NCBI GenBank assembly: GCA_918026815.1
Contig: CAKJVC010000065.1
Coordinates: 124,001-188,000 of the forward strand
Length of the DNA: 64,000 nucleotides
From: Chalara sp. BL73
Taxonomy: Eukaryota > Ascomycota > Leotiomycetes > Helotiales
Direction of reading: 5' to 3'
Shown piece after piece: positions 9,232 through 19,776 of this stretch. The notes below the pieces were generated by a model. That model was not told the DNA's origin and ran no database searches. It saw only the letters and a program-made list of their open reading frames with translations. The position numbers and the translations under genes were made by a program. Each line of letters opens with the position of its first letter. Within the stretch, counting starts at the first letter, position 1.

Positions 9232-10467
9232 ATGGCTCAGGCTGCTAAGCTTCGCGAAGATTACACCCACCCAGAAAAGATCTATCAAGGTCTTATATGG
9301 GAACCCGATAGGGAAATTTCTAAAGCAAACGAGGATATAGACAAGGGCCTTAAAAACCTGAGTTTTGACAAAAAAAAAGAGTTGTGTTGGGTATGTGGCT
9401 GGACCGTTTACGACCAGACTTCAGCAAACTACGGATCACGCATTCGAATTTTCCATACACGTAGTAGCGTAGGAATATGGGAAATTGGATCAAAATGGAT
9501 GATTTCCGACCGCCCGAATGACGCTTCACTCGCAAATGATTTTATTACTCAGGAGTTCTTGCGCAATTACAAACCAAGCTTGGAAATCCCTTTAATTGAA
9601 AAAATGCGGAAACTTAGCGCACCTACAGATAAAGTAGATTTTACATTAATGTCTCGGGCCCAGGGCGTTTCGCTGGACACTATTTGGCATACTTTATCTC
9701 CGGAACAAAAGTCAAACTATCGGAACCAACTTGCTGCTGCTATTAAAAAATGGAGACAGTTTACATCACCAATATGCAAAAAAGTCGATGGCAATATACC
9801 CGATGATTTTATTATCGGCTTTTGCACTCGGCGTAGTCCTACGTGTGCAAAAATGGGACGTACAGCACAGGATTGGTTTAATAATCTTGAAAAATCTCTC
9901 CGCTTTGGACTTTCTTATGAATATAAAACCAACGACACAACAGTAATCGAAGAAAAGTTCCAAAAGCTTAAAAAAAACTTTCCAAAATGTGAGCCGTACG
10001 TTTTGACACACGGAGATTTGAACTTTTCGAACATTTTTGTTAAAGATAACAAAATCGAAGCAATTATTGACTGGGAATTATCTGCATATTTTCCTTGGTG
10101 GGCGGAGCGCTGGATGTCGAGAGTTTTAGGTACTGATGCAGCCGACGAACTTTTCTATCCACTTTGGGCGGATATCGATACGGAAATAAACGACGATACT
10201 TTTTTAATAGAAGTTGTCGAGAAAGTTGCACCGGTTGTAGAAGCTTGGTCATGGGCTAAATTCTCGGAAGAAGTAGAACATACAAATTCTGGCTCTTTGT
10301 GCCAGCTGCCTAGATTTTGTAAATGTAAACCGTTTGGGGGTGTGTGGAAAACGAGGAACTTTGGGCATCACCAGGAGCATATAGTAAAAAATAGTGTTGG
10401 CAAGCATGTACATAGCAGTGACGGGAACGATGTGCTTTCTGCATTCCTAAAGTTTTTTGATAAATAG
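9232..10467 (+). CDS. APH-family phosphotransferase (kinase-like)
   Basis: The 411-residue intron-free frame has the aminoglycoside phosphotransferase/choline kinase fold signature. There is a catalytic loop HGDLNFSN at 260-267, where Asp262 would be the catalytic base and Asn267 would bind metal. IIDWE at 278-282 follows, with Asp280 the metal ligand. The middle segment (about 150-240) is the alpha-helical lobe typical of fungal APH proteins of unknown substrate. In fungi these are cytosolic small-molecule kinases whose substrates are mostly untested. The first ATG shown (at 9232) follows an A-rich leader and fits. The region after residue 340 is unlike other members I know and is cysteine/histidine-rich. 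Downstream is a family D element. The gene is more A+T-rich than the HET genes. Intact catalytic residues make it probably functional. Confidence 0.85.
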   Translation: MAQAAKLREDYTHPEKIYQGLIWEPDREISKANEDIDKGLKNLSFDKKKELCWVCGWTVYDQTSANYGSRIRIFHTRSSVGIWEIGSKWMISDRPNDASLANDFITQEFLRNYKPSLEIPLIEKMRKLSAPTDKVDFTLMSRAQGVSLDTIWHTLSPEQKSNYRNQLAAAIKKWRQFTSPICKKVDGNIPDDFIIGFCTRRSPTCAKMGRTAQDWFNNLEKSLRFGLSYEYKTNDTTVIEEKFQKLKKNFPKCEPYVLTHGDLNFSNIFVKDNKIEAIIDWELSAYFPWWAERWMSRVLGTDAADELFYPLWADIDTEINDDTFLIEVVEKVAPVVEAWSWAKFSEEVEHTNSGSLCQLPRFCKCKPFGGVWKTRNFGHHQEHIVKNSVGKHVHSSDGNDVLSAFLKFFDK

Positions 10468-10493
10468 TAGCTTAGAATAATGAATCAAGGAAC

Positions 10494-10626
10494 TGTCACG
10501 ATCCCAATATAGGCGCCAGTGTTAGCTGTTTGTAAGGTATCAAATACGAAGGTTCTAAACTAACTTAAAGAGAAAAGGTGTAACTACTGCTGGAACTGCT
10601 GGAACTGCCCTTATGTGACCATGGCC
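10494..10626 (+). repeat. Family D LTR-like fragment fused to family A
   Basis: Starts TGTCACGATCCCAATATAGG and matches family D to about CCTTATGTGACCATGGC, where family A sequence begins without its first three bases. The abrupt D/A join suggests recombination or a truncated insertion. Confidence 0.6.
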
Positions 10627-11058
10627 ACGGCCCTCACCCTATCTCGAGCTTGGCCCATGCTACCACAGGGCTCGGTATTCCAGACCGACGCTACAGAGCT
10701 CGCTTACACTGGCCCCTGGCCAGCCTTCTGTATATAAAGCACTGCTCTCCTTCCTTTCTTTTGCCTGTAGCTTGTTTTATTAGTTATAACAATTGATAGT
10801 TGTTCACACCTTTGAGTCTGTAGGAAGTATGGGTTTACGGATCCGCGTACGGCCACCAGGTCATGTGGTCCGCACAACCCCCATTTTGTAGAATCTAGAG
10901 TAGAACCTAATACAACAACAATTACCATATCCATAAAGAGCAAGAGCGTAGCCTATAGAGCTACGCCCGTTGCCCCGTGGAAGGTAAGGAAGAGGCATAC
11001 CAACAGAGTCCTACCTAGATACACGGATCGAGATCCCTGTCCAGCTTAAGTTGTTACA
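10627..11058 (+). mobile_element. Family A LTR-like element carrying a nested element
   Basis: Matches family A from CACGGCCCTCACCC through TATATAAAG to GAGTC, is interrupted at 10819-11005, and resumes to AAGTTGTTACA. Removing the insert and one GAGTC restores a continuous family A unit of about 240 bp. Confidence 0.8.
10819..11005 (+). mobile_element. Family E LTR-like element nested in family A
   Basis: 187 bp from TGTAGGAAGTATGG to CATACCAACA with perfect 5-bp duplications GAGTC at 10814-10818 and 11006-11010. A close copy is at 29079-29262, with a more distant one at 63312-63501. It inserted after the family A element, which orders the two activity periods. Confidence 0.88.
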
Positions 11059-11223
11059 ATCGTTGTTGAACTGATTTTCCTTTAAAAATTACTAAAGGAT
11101 TAAGAGCTTTTCCAGTAGCTGAAACACATTCAATAAATGTAGTCCAAGCACGAGAACCAGGTTGTTTCTTTTGAATAGAAAGCTTTTCAGAGCTTCCTAC
11201 TACTAGTCCATTTGCTACTGTGA
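11059..11223 (-). pseudogene. DDE-superfamily transposase fragment (pogo/Tigger type)
   Basis: About 54 codons on the minus strand match the middle of pogo/Fot1-type DDE endonucleases: SSEKLSIQKKQPGSR, then WTTFIECVSATGKALNPLVIFKGKS. In these proteins this lies just after the first catalytic Asp. The helix-turn-helix, the first Asp and the rest of the catalytic core are gone. Family A elements abut the fragment on both sides, so two insertions or a recombination removed its ends. No activity is possible. Confidence 0.8.
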
Positions 11224-11413
11224 TGTCACGGCCCTGGCCTCTTTTCAATTGGAGCATGGCACCGGATACCCCAGAGCTCGCCTATCCTGGCCTCCGGCCA
11301 GTTCCTGTATATAGAGCGCTGCTTTCCTTCCCTTCTTTTGTCCGTAGCTTGTTCTCGTCGTTAGAACAATTGATAGTTGTTCACACCTCTGAGTCCTTCC
11401 ACCTGGATCTACG
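11224..11413 (+). repeat. Family A LTR-like fragment
   Basis: Starts TGTCACGGCCCTGGCC, includes TATATAGAGCGC, and ends at about GGATCTACG, where a protein-coding fragment starts. It lacks the last 35 bp or so of the family, so the junction is not a clean insertion end. Confidence 0.7.
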
Positions 11414-12280
11414 TTGATCCCCATGTGCCGGCGCTCTGACTGGGAGAAGTTTAAAAAGCTCCAGGAGCGCGCCAAGCGAAAGAGAGGCAAGCGTGCCTCC
11501 TTAGAGACAGTTGCAAGCCTGTTTCACCGGCCGGACCTTATAAATATGCTCGACAAGTATTGGGAGATATTAAAAATCCCCGGCCTCCTCGCAGATCAAT
11601 CCCGCGAACCTTTCCAGTGGCCCAACGCCATCAACGGCTGGGTCCATGTTCAGCGCCGCCAGTATCATTTGATCCTGCGGAAGCTGGGAACGGGTGATGA
11701 CCTCCAGCGGTGGCGTCGGTTTGTGGCAGAACACCGAACCCTCGAAGGTTATAAAGAGTTTCGCCGTCAAGCAACCAAACAGCGGATCAACGGCACGCAG
11801 GCTCGCGGGAGCGGTGAGAATGGTAATAACAAAGCCCATAACGAATATGCGAAACACATGTTTCTAGACGGTCATCTAGATACCCTTCCAATAGCCTAGG
11901 CGGCGCTTAAAAAGGTCCTCTAGTTTGCCTGGCGATGGGCAACCTGGGCAGAAGGTTACGTTGAGAAGAAAGATAGTCTGGTACCTGGTCTAGGCGTCGG
12001 GGTTGGTCTCCTTGTGGGGCCGGAAGAGAATGTACGGATGGATCGAGCCCGGGATCATTAAATGATTGCTTGTGCTAATGTGTGATCTAGTTACTCGACT
12101 GCCGATTACGACCATGCGTACCTCAAGTCACTTCTCAAGCACATTCACGAAGCGCATCAAAACATTGTCAGCATGTGCCAGATATTGGAACCAGTTGCTA
12201 AGAGCCTGGCCAGAAACCATCAACTCAGCAGTGACGGTGATTGGGATACGGTCTCTAAAGAACTCAAAGAGTACCTCTAG
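11414..12280 (+). pseudogene. N-terminally truncated hypothetical gene with stops
   Basis: The first 115 codons are clearly paralogous to residues about 125-240 of the gene at 53407 (shared KKLQERAK, SLFxRPDLIN, SREPFQW, YHLILRKL, RRFVAE). I do not recognise the family. The N-terminal part present in the other copy is missing because a family A fragment abuts at 11413. After 11899 the same frame continues through two TAG stops (11897 and 11931), both one C-to-T change from CAG, through FAWRWATWAEGY to a TAA near 12060. A further coding stretch (AYLKSLLKHIHEAHQN...) ends at TAG 12278-12280, probably beyond a small intron ending CTAATGTGTGATCTAG. It is a decayed gene; the putative protein would be soluble and basic. 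Confidence 0.6.
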
Positions 12281-12329
12281 CCCACCTGCTCGACACATTA
12301 TACAGGGTCTTTTCTCTTTTAGGAGTATT

Positions 12330-12860
12330 GTTTAATATTTCTTTGTATACTGAACGTAAATCATTTGCATAATAAAATCCAACCAGTTGCTATCTTTCGA
12401 ATCCTCTCCCATGCTTGCGTTATGTGATAATAGAAACAATCCGTAGAGTGACGAAAAGGCTGCTGATAGCCCAAGGGTGGACAGAATACCGACAATGATC
12501 GGGCAGCTGAGAGACAATAACTCCCAAGAAGGATGTCACTTTCACCTAAACCGCGCTCGCACACTTCAGAGTCTGTTATTCGGAACTTCGACCTCAAAAC
12601 TCTCCACCTCTTGGTATTGATACAATCCCACTTGTCCAGCTGATTACTCTCCCCCACCATGAAGAGAAAGGGTTGGTCATAGGAAGAGGTCCATCACGCT
12701 CTCCCTGGTTGGACTCCAGGGCAATCCAGGTGCAGTACTCTACGAAACTCGAAAAGTAGCCACAGTGGAAGTAGTGGGCCAAACCTGCCTTTGCGATTCC
12801 CGCACTAATGATCCTCGCCCACAAACTCGGAATAAGCATAAAGAGGAATAACCCAACATT
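12330..12860 (-). other. Possible decayed coding stretch, unrecognised
   Basis: Three overlapping minus-strand frames (12332-12517, 12361-12660, 12594-12839) read as protein-like sequence that passes from frame to frame, with hydrophobic runs near the 3' end. I cannot tie it to a family. It may be the 3' part of a frameshifted gene or chance. Confidence 0.25.
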
Positions 12861-12898
12861 GCATTTGCCAAGAATCTAACCCTAATTGCTCCTATACT

Positions 12899-14370
12899 TT
12901 AACCCCTAGCCTGTGGTTTTGGGCGGATCCCTTGTAGCCGGCGAAGAGGTTGTGGTTGAAGAGGATCACGAACTTTATCGACACGGTACTGAGCAGCTGC
13001 AAATATATTCGCATTCGTTTGCAAGCCTCTCGGTTTTGCTTGTGTAGTCCGAGTTGTCAGGGAGGGAGGAGCTCTGGTGGCAGCGATTGTGGGAGAATGG
13101 CTGGTGGTGAGAGCTGGGACCTGATTCCGTGGAGTGCTGAGTCCTGCTCCGTCGAAGTACTTGACAAGCATCTGTGCTGCAGAAGCACGTTCTTCCGGGT
13201 TGACGATTGCCATATCCCGAATCTTTGAAACCGAACCCGCCTTAGAGGCTGCAGACAAAACCGCCCGCTGAACCTCCACAACAGTCTTAAACCGATTGGA
13301 CTTCTGACGAAACTCTCCTGCATCCAATATCTATAGCATTGTGACAAAGAATGACCAAACGTCTACTTTGTGTGTATGATCCCCTCCTTGAAACATCTCA
13401 GGGGGCATATAAAGGTGGGCACCGGCAAATGTTGCGGCGTCGGCGATACGGTTGCAGAGTCCAAATTTCTCCTAGCTGGAACTGATATTGACCGTCCGGC
13501 TGCGATATGTAAAGAATGTTTTCTGGCTTTACATCTCGATGAACGATGCCCTTCCATGCAATACAGTCAAGCGCCTGTAGCATTTGCGGGAAGACGGAGT
13601 TCGCAACGGCAGACGCATCAACTCCACTCTCGACCAATGATCCCAAGGTCCCTTCTTTCAGGCCCATGAATATCTCCACCTTTGGTTCTTCCCAGCCTTG
13701 TGACGCGATATAATCGACGATATGTGGCTAGCACAGATCTCAGTTTCATTTGTATAAAAGGTTGAAGAAGACTTGCTTACGTGGCTTATCTCAGAAAGAG
13801 TCTCGACTTCGCGCTTTAAAGCACAATACAATGAGTGTTTCCAGTCTTCTTGCTTTGATGCTTTCGTAGGTTGCTCTAGTATCTTAACTGCCATGAACTT
13901 CCCCGAGTCCACGTCGGTGCATTTGTGCACAGTCCCAAACTGCCCCGATCCGAGCGGAGGGCCCACTTCCTTGTATCTCATCCTCAGCTGCCGCTGCCCC
14001 GGCGTGTGGGGTCTAGTTTCTCGTCGAGATGGCAGGTCGGTTGGCGCCTCGTCTACAGTTCGAGCGAGGCGTGGGTTCTCCACTCGACCGCAGAAGAGGG
14101 CGTCGTAGTTCTCGATAGCCCCCGCTGTTTGTGTAGGATCTTGATGCTATTCCAATTCGAATTGAACGAGATCACGCCGCTCGCCACCAATTCCAATTAT
14201 AGTGTTGGGCCCTTTATGTACAAGGACTTTCCGAACGCGCTTATGCTCGAATGGCTTGGCATTTTCACCAGAGACTTGAGTCGTGCAACCGTGCGACCTG
14301 TCGTAGAGCATAACGATGCCGGTATCTAAATCTATTTCGAAAGAGCACTGGATCTTTGCGATGCTAGATC
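12899..14370 (-). pseudogene. FHA-protein kinase, broken
   Basis: Reading leftward from 14370: an FHA-like segment (IQCSFEIDLDTGIVMLYDRS) comes first. A Ser/Thr kinase follows, with the glycine-rich loop PLGSGQFGTVHK and the VAIK-type lysine in MAVKILE. A 53-bp intron (13780-13728, GTAAGC...GCTAG) comes next, then the catalytic loop GIVHRDVKPENILY. The frame is then lost by a one-base change at about 13461-13475, in the DFG region. Coding continues in another frame (FAGAHLYMPPEMF, VDVWSFF), meets TAG at 13331-13333, and ends with a C-terminal tail to 12899. The N-terminus before the FHA part is cut by the family B element at 14371. FHA domains bind phosphothreonine, and the pairing recalls fungal Rad53/Cds1-type checkpoint kinases, though this family is larger. 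Not functional as it stands. Confidence 0.8.
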
Positions 14371-14592
14371 TGTTTGTATCACTTTCTGTGATACTTCGTA
14401 TGATGACTTGCAATTGCTTAAGTCGCTTACCCACGGGACACGTAGCACCGCGATCTCAGCGCAGTGCTATTATGCTCGTTGCAGGTAGTTGACTTGTTCT
14501 TGTTTCATTCTAAGTGCTAATCTACGTACGAGAGCTATAATACATCAATGTGGTCCGTGCGTCGCAAAGTGTGCTATTCACTCATACCAACA
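14371..14592 (-). mobile_element. Family B LTR-like element
   Basis: 222 bp from TGTTTGTATCAC to CATACCAACA, inverted relative to 1264-1486. It lies exactly where the FHA-kinase relic loses its N-terminus. Flanks AGATC and GTAAG differ, so rearrangement accompanied or followed insertion. Confidence 0.75.
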
Positions 14593-14702
14593 GTAAGATT
14601 TGAAAAGGGCGAAGGTCGAATGACCTGGTACAATAATGGTTATGCGAATTATAGTGCAGGGCTACTGATTGAATTTCCTTTGTCTCGGGAAACCTTTGCA
14701 TT

Positions 14703-15274
14703 TTACTCATTTCTCAACGCGTTCGTTTCGGCGAAATAGAGAATGTCGCGTGCAGGGCAAACATATATTGGCCTCGACTTAGATTCCATCTCGAGATCGA
14801 ACGTAAAGAAGGGCCGGGAAATGCAGAGGGCTTCTTGGCAGATTCCGAGCAGATATGCAATGCCACTGGAGGGGCACTACCACTGAAAAAGGTGCCATCA
14901 TCGTCATGAGAGGTTATCTGAATAATGCGGGAAGCTGGGAGACTATACCGCCAGATCAATTTCCGGATTTCGAGAGGAATCTTCCTCTGAAATGTCTTCT
15001 GTTTAAAGCCACCAGAGTCGGGTAGTGATCCGTATCGAGATCGAGCTCTGAGTAGTCGATTCTCCTCCTGAAAGTCATGCACTTTCGCCCGGAGGAGAGA
15101 GATCCGCCCCGCGCACAGTCTCATTTCGATAGAGGCAGGGTTTGAAGGCTCTGTTAACATTGTTTGTGTTGGTCCTTTCTCGACCTCTTCGTTCCTAGTG
15201 GAATCGTCCATATCCCAGTCAGCGGCAGCATGCATTGTGATAGAGATGCTGATTGGCGACAGAGATGCTGGCAA
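14703..15274 (-). pseudogene. 2EXR-domain protein with one frameshift
   Basis: The first part (186-codon frame to 14714) carries the 2EXR signature, a fungal domain of unknown function: FQRKIPLEIRKLIWRYSLP followed by ALHICSES. Just after this, at about 14838-14846, one base is missing. The family's next motifs (FFTFDLEMESKSRPIYV, RDILYFAETNAL) are then found in the neighbouring frame, which ends at TAA 14703-14705. A coiled-coil-like stretch (about 52-75) precedes the domain. Upstream Met choices are at 15274 and about 15235; the second is more usual in composition. A single deletion could also be a sequence error, in which case the gene is intact. Confidence 0.7.
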
Positions 15275-15661
15275 GCGCTTTTGGCGGCCTGTAACCGCTA
15301 TCGATGGTGGGGTGGGCCATGTGACTGGGATCTGCTTTCAGCCTCCCTTCATCTGGGAGGATTGAAAACGCAACTGCGGGAGGATAAGTGAAACAGAATA
15401 CGAAAGAGAGATACATTCTTGTTTGCTTTTGATATCTCAAAATCTGATGAGCCCTAGTATTACATCTCACGTGGGCGGCATGATTGCCCAAATTTCCGCT
15501 TCCGCTGTCCAGCCGAGCTTCAACATTTCACAGCACCATAACGATACTCGAGGATATACCTCCCAACTCCCATACATCGGGCTTTGGTATTCGCGACTGC
15601 CTTCGCTTTGCCATAAAGTAGTTGCAGGTGCTACTGTTCCTTTGTAGCGACAACTCATACG

Positions 15662-18130
15662 ATGACGGACCCGAGCCACATTCGAACAATCCCAAACAAT
15701 TACACGCATTACAGCCCACTGGACTCCACATGCAAAGAGATCCGACTGCTCCACATTCTTCCAGCCAATTCCAACGATGACCCTCTTGTCGTTGCCTTGG
15801 CGCGGACGACCTTGGCAGATTGTCCTAAATATAGGGCACTCTCTTACTGCTGGGGAAATCTTGAGGATACGAGAACCGTAAGAGTAGTATTCCGAGAAGG
15901 TAAAAATGTCGACTCTAATTTCCAATCATGGCACATCCATGAGTTTAACAGAGAGGCGGAATTTCTCATCAACGAGACATCCCCGACAGATATCAACGCG
16001 TCAAAGACAGCTCATGCGAATTTTGAAATAACCTCAAACTTATACGCTGCGCTCAAATCTTTTCGCCAATCTTGGGGGGGCATCAACTTGCTATGGGCGG
16101 ATATGCTGTGTATCAACCAAGGAGACGTCGAGGAGCGATCCGGTCAAGTCGGGATCATGAAGTCTATATATGCGATTGCAGATTCAGTCTCTGTCTGGCT
16201 AGGTGACGACGAGGAGGTTGCAGCTGCACTATTTACGGATGACAACTACGCACTGGTTCTTTTCAAGCTGGCGCTAGAGGACGCTGGTTGGAAACACAGT
16301 GACAAAACGCTTGGAAAGTTTCTTACCCAGGATTTTCCTCAGAGAGTAGAGCGTGGCGAAGCCTCGCGACAGTTTCCAGCAGAGTCTATTCAATCTTCTG
16401 CTTTTGTTAAGTTTTTGTCGGGAGATGGATCGAGAACGGAGCCAATTTCCGATCAGGAGGTATTGGGCAGGGCTGGATTAAAGCGGAAACGTGATGTCGA
16501 GATACACGAACAGTTCTCGGAACCCGCAAAGTACTTTCTGAACTGGCTTCACGCTCCCTATCTACAACATCTTGCTAAGGACCCCTTCGGGCTCTACCTG
16601 CCTTTCTACAAATACTGGGAACGCATCACCGATCCCCGTTCTGATGTATGGCAGTGGATAGAGTTCGAAATTGCAACTCGTCTTCGGGAGATTTCGCCAG
16701 ACCGTTTATTCCAACCTCCGCAGAACCTAATGCAGCGATTTTCCATTATTTCTTCAAACCCTTGGTTTCGCCGAGTGTGGGTCTTGCAAGAAGTTGCTAA
16801 CAACACTGAAGTTTGTATCTATGTCGGCACGGATAGCGTAGACTGGATTGTCTTTCAGTCTCTGCTAATCATTGTTCTGGAGCTCGTAACAGCGAGCAGT
16901 AGGTGGGGCAAGCTCCCATCTGGCGACTTACCTCCTCCTATCTGGCGAGATGTAGCAGTTAAGACACGGTCCCAGCAATTTTCTATTAGCAGAATCATCA
17001 TGAACATGGGTGATTTCTCCGCAACGGATCCACGAGACATGGTTTTCGCAATGTATCCCCTTGCAACAGACCTTTCCGGGGCAACATTTAAACCCGACTA
17101 TACATGGTCTATTACTGAGACTTATTCGCGATTTACACGCTGGATCATAGACACGACCAGCTCATTGGATGTTCTTCTGGCGTTGAACGTTGGAATTTCT
17201 ACTCGCAACGGAATTCTCCCCAGCTGGGTACCGGACTACGATCAGAAGATCGGTAACAGCAGACTTATGCCTTGTGTATATGAAGACAGCCGAGCCAGTG
17301 AGGAAAGACAACTTCTTGTGATACCTACCATGAACCCGATTGCCCTGCGCTTAGGTGGCTTCAGGGTTGCAACAATCGCTGCAATAATCGACGCAAAGTT
17401 TGTGGACGAATTCATTCACCCGAACCTCGAGAGTCGAGAGGGCAGACAGTATCCGAAGCTGGAAGAGATTGATATCCCAATTCTCTGGAGTTGCTTGAAT
17501 CACGCCTACTCCACCAACTTCTCCAAGCGATTGCCAATCACGCAATGCTTGGAGTTTGGCAAAACTACGCCCTTCACGGTACATGATTTCTCCAGAGTAT
17601 TACTCCACGGCTACACAAAGCACGCAGATAGGTTTGCTGATATATGGGCTGAAAGTGATCCGGGTCTTGCCATACTTGATTGTTCGTTGGACTTTCAGCA
17701 ACAGCTGCGTCGATCAATACGTAGGCGAGGCTCATTACCCGAGCCAGCTACCAACAACATGCTCCGGGAGCAGAGTCTAAGCGGCCAAGTGTTCTTTTTC
17801 AGTCACAACGGAGAGCTAGGACTTTGTCCTGCAGGAGTTCGCAGCGGAGATGAAGTTGTAGTCCTCTATGGTGGTAACCTTCCCTTTGTGTTGGGGCCTC
17901 GAAGCTTTCCTCGAAACATGTTTCTAGCCGACAAGCTGAGGCAAAGTAACAAATATGAGCTTATTGGTCCATGCTATATGAATGGTGCAATGAAAGCCGA
18001 GAAGATGAAGAGCCTTCACTGGCATGATCCCCTCCATCATGAACCGCTCGATCCGGATCCGTGTATTGATCCGAGCGGGGACCTCTATAGCAGAGGAGTA
18101 TACCGAACGGAGTTCTTTCACATAGAATGA
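15662..18130 (+). CDS. HET-domain protein (heterokaryon incompatibility type)
   Basis: The 822-residue frame has the HET domain core: YRALSYCWG at 57-65, WADMLCINQGDVEERSGQV at 145-163 and SVSVWLG at 175-181. A second block follows, RVWVLQEV, with the usual DPRDMVFAMYPLA around residue 458. HET proteins act in the cytosol and trigger a growth arrest or cell death response when allelic or non-allelic partners differ; the biochemical activity is TIR-like in fold. The C-terminal tail (GDEVVVLYGGNLPFVLG ... YELIGPCYMNGAM) is the common end module of long HET proteins. No additional STAND or repeat domain is visible. The frame is uninterrupted and of usual length; it is among the best preserved genes of the window. 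A second HET gene follows 2.4 kb downstream on the same strand. Confidence 0.92.
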   Translation: MTDPSHIRTIPNNYTHYSPLDSTCKEIRLLHILPANSNDDPLVVALARTTLADCPKYRALSYCWGNLEDTRTVRVVFREGKNVDSNFQSWHIHEFNREAEFLINETSPTDINASKTAHANFEITSNLYAALKSFRQSWGGINLLWADMLCINQGDVEERSGQVGIMKSIYAIADSVSVWLGDDEEVAAALFTDDNYALVLFKLALEDAGWKHSDKTLGKFLTQDFPQRVERGEASRQFPAESIQSSAFVKFLSGDGSRTEPISDQEVLGRAGLKRKRDVEIHEQFSEPAKYFLNWLHAPYLQHLAKDPFGLYLPFYKYWERITDPRSDVWQWIEFEIATRLREISPDRLFQPPQNLMQRFSIISSNPWFRRVWVLQEVANNTEVCIYVGTDSVDWIVFQSLLIIVLELVTASSRWGKLPSGDLPPPIWRDVAVKTRSQQFSISRIIMNMGDFSATDPRDMVFAMYPLATDLSGATFKPDYTWSITETYSRFTRWIIDTTSSLDVLLALNVGISTRNGILPSWVPDYDQKIGNSRLMPCVYEDSRASEERQLLVIPTMNPIALRLGGFRVATIAAIIDAKFVDEFIHPNLESREGRQYPKLEEIDIPILWSCLNHAYSTNFSKRLPITQCLEFGKTTPFTVHDFSRVLLHGYTKHADRFADIWAESDPGLAILDCSLDFQQQLRRSIRRRGSLPEPATNNMLREQSLSGQVFFFSHNGELGLCPAGVRSGDEVVVLYGGNLPFVLGPRSFPRNMFLADKLRQSNKYELIGPCYMNGAMKAEKMKSLHWHDPLHHEPLDPDPCIDPSGDLYSRGVYRTEFFHIE

Positions 18131-18464
18131 TTCGGAACTCAGAAGGCTCACAGATGTAGCTTACGGCATAAATGACTTCGCCAACTCTAGGCCGAAGTAA
18201 GGATAGACTCAGCTGTGGCAGCAGCGGCCTCTGACAAATTGCAAATGTGAATGAGCCGAGAAAGGACAAATCAACTTCACGGCAGAAGGTGGCCAAAGAC
18301 AAGGGTGGAGATATTCCGAAAAAGACCAGGCGCTGGATACGAATTCTGTCTCGAAGAATTGATTGGAGCCTGATATATTTGAATTCTCATGTTGAAGTGG
18401 TCGCCCTCGGTAAAAGCTTTTTTGATCACGTTATGCGCCAGCAATATCACGAATGAAACTATAG

Positions 18465-18658
18465 TAATATGATAGAACGTGAAATACACAATAATAGTCA
18501 GAAGGAGTTGGGGATGCCGACAGGCTCTCTATTGTTCGCTGTATGATATGTGTATAAAGTGTGTTCTAGCAATTTGTGTGTATGAAAAGTCTTCAGCGCT
18601 AGCGTTCCGCACTTAGTCAGAGACATGTCAACTACCCCTGGATTCTCAAATCCTAACA
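18465..18658 (+). repeat. Copia-type LTR, 3' part
   Basis: Matches the reverse complement of 56211-56404 and the 3' half of the LTR at 5465-5827, ending exactly at GATTCTCAAATCCTAACA. The 5' part is missing. Confidence 0.7.
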
Positions 18659-19730
18659 AGAATAGATGACCTGTATGACGCTAGCATATGCAGTCCAGGC
18701 TTTCCTGCCAGCAACATGTGAATAAACACTGACATCTTGCCACGCAAGGTGTCGGCATTTGGCCGGCCATATCCTGTTACGGATGGGGCGGTGGGTTGTT
18801 TGCTGGCTTTCGGTGCTTTGCATAATTTTTCTTTTGAATGGTTGGCTATCTGGACTAAGTAAAGGGGAGAATAATACATAGTAAGGGCGATGTCTGCATT
18901 TCTGGTGGCTACCCCAGCCACTCAGCACTTACCACCCACCCAAACTTAAAGTTTTGCCGTTTGTTCCGACTTCGACCGATTCGCCTAGGAACCCTGTCTG
19001 TCAATGTTACATTATCGGATGCTCTTTTCAAAACCCACGACGCGGTGTCTTATAAATATTTATACTTTCTAACCCGTCTTCTATCCATCGCTGTGCCCTA
19101 TCAGAATCCAACATAAGCGACTTAAGCGATGTTGATGTCAAGGTCCATTTGTTTATCTTTTCGTAGCCGTCAATATTATGCCTGGGCAAGGCAAAAAGGC
19201 GGCATGGACTATTCGTGGTCCAGCCCTTCCAAGTTTCAGCACCTTGGACCCAGCCCTTTATCGTCGGTATCCAATGATGCTATCAGCATGGTATTTGGGG
19301 GAAGAGGACACATTCTGTGTGGGATGGCACTATTGCACACCAAAAGTTTGAAAATATAAGCATGCCAAAGTGCAGCTGCGTGATTATGATAAGATACGTT
19401 CTCTACTTGGCAGCATTACTTTTCAAATACTGAACAAGCAAAGAAACTGGGGATCCTCTGAGGCATTTTGTGCACCAGATCATGCCATCTGTTTAAATTT
19501 TAATTTAATTTGAAACGGAAGGATTAGGATTTATTCCGAGGTGCCAATCCAATGTGGCGCTCCTGCAGCTGGAGGAAACGTTTTATTGGATTTTGACCAC
19601 TTGGAGCGTTTGGTTGGATGGCGGGTTGTACTTGTAGGAAACTTGAGTTTCGGCATATGGTCAAGACCCTGGGAACACAAACTCCTTCCCACGGTTCCCG
19701 TGTGAAGACTGTATGTAGTTATATCTTGAG
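18659..19730. other. Intergenic region, no gene seen
   Basis: Open frames here are short and without motifs. Composition is ordinary. A TTTAAATTTTAATTTAATTTGAA run lies at about 19492. Nothing else noted before the inverted repeat at 19731. Confidence 0.5.
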
Positions 19731-19732
19731 TA

Positions 19733-19776
19733 ACGTCTGTCCCTGCGTCCCGAGACGCACCCTGTCACGAGACGAA
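19733..19776 (+). repeat. Left 44-bp terminal inverted repeat
   Basis: ACGTCTGTCCCTGCGTCCCG onward to ACGAGAC; pairs with 23335-23378 with mismatches at two positions and is preceded by TA. Confidence 0.75.

Noticed and set aside
13773..14329. Plus-strand frames over the FHA-kinase
   Set aside because: Kinase and FHA motifs are on the minus strand; the + frames have none.
15467..15925. Minus-strand 152-codon frame at the start of the first HET gene
   Set aside because: Overlaps clear HET coding sequence on the other strand and has no recognisable content.
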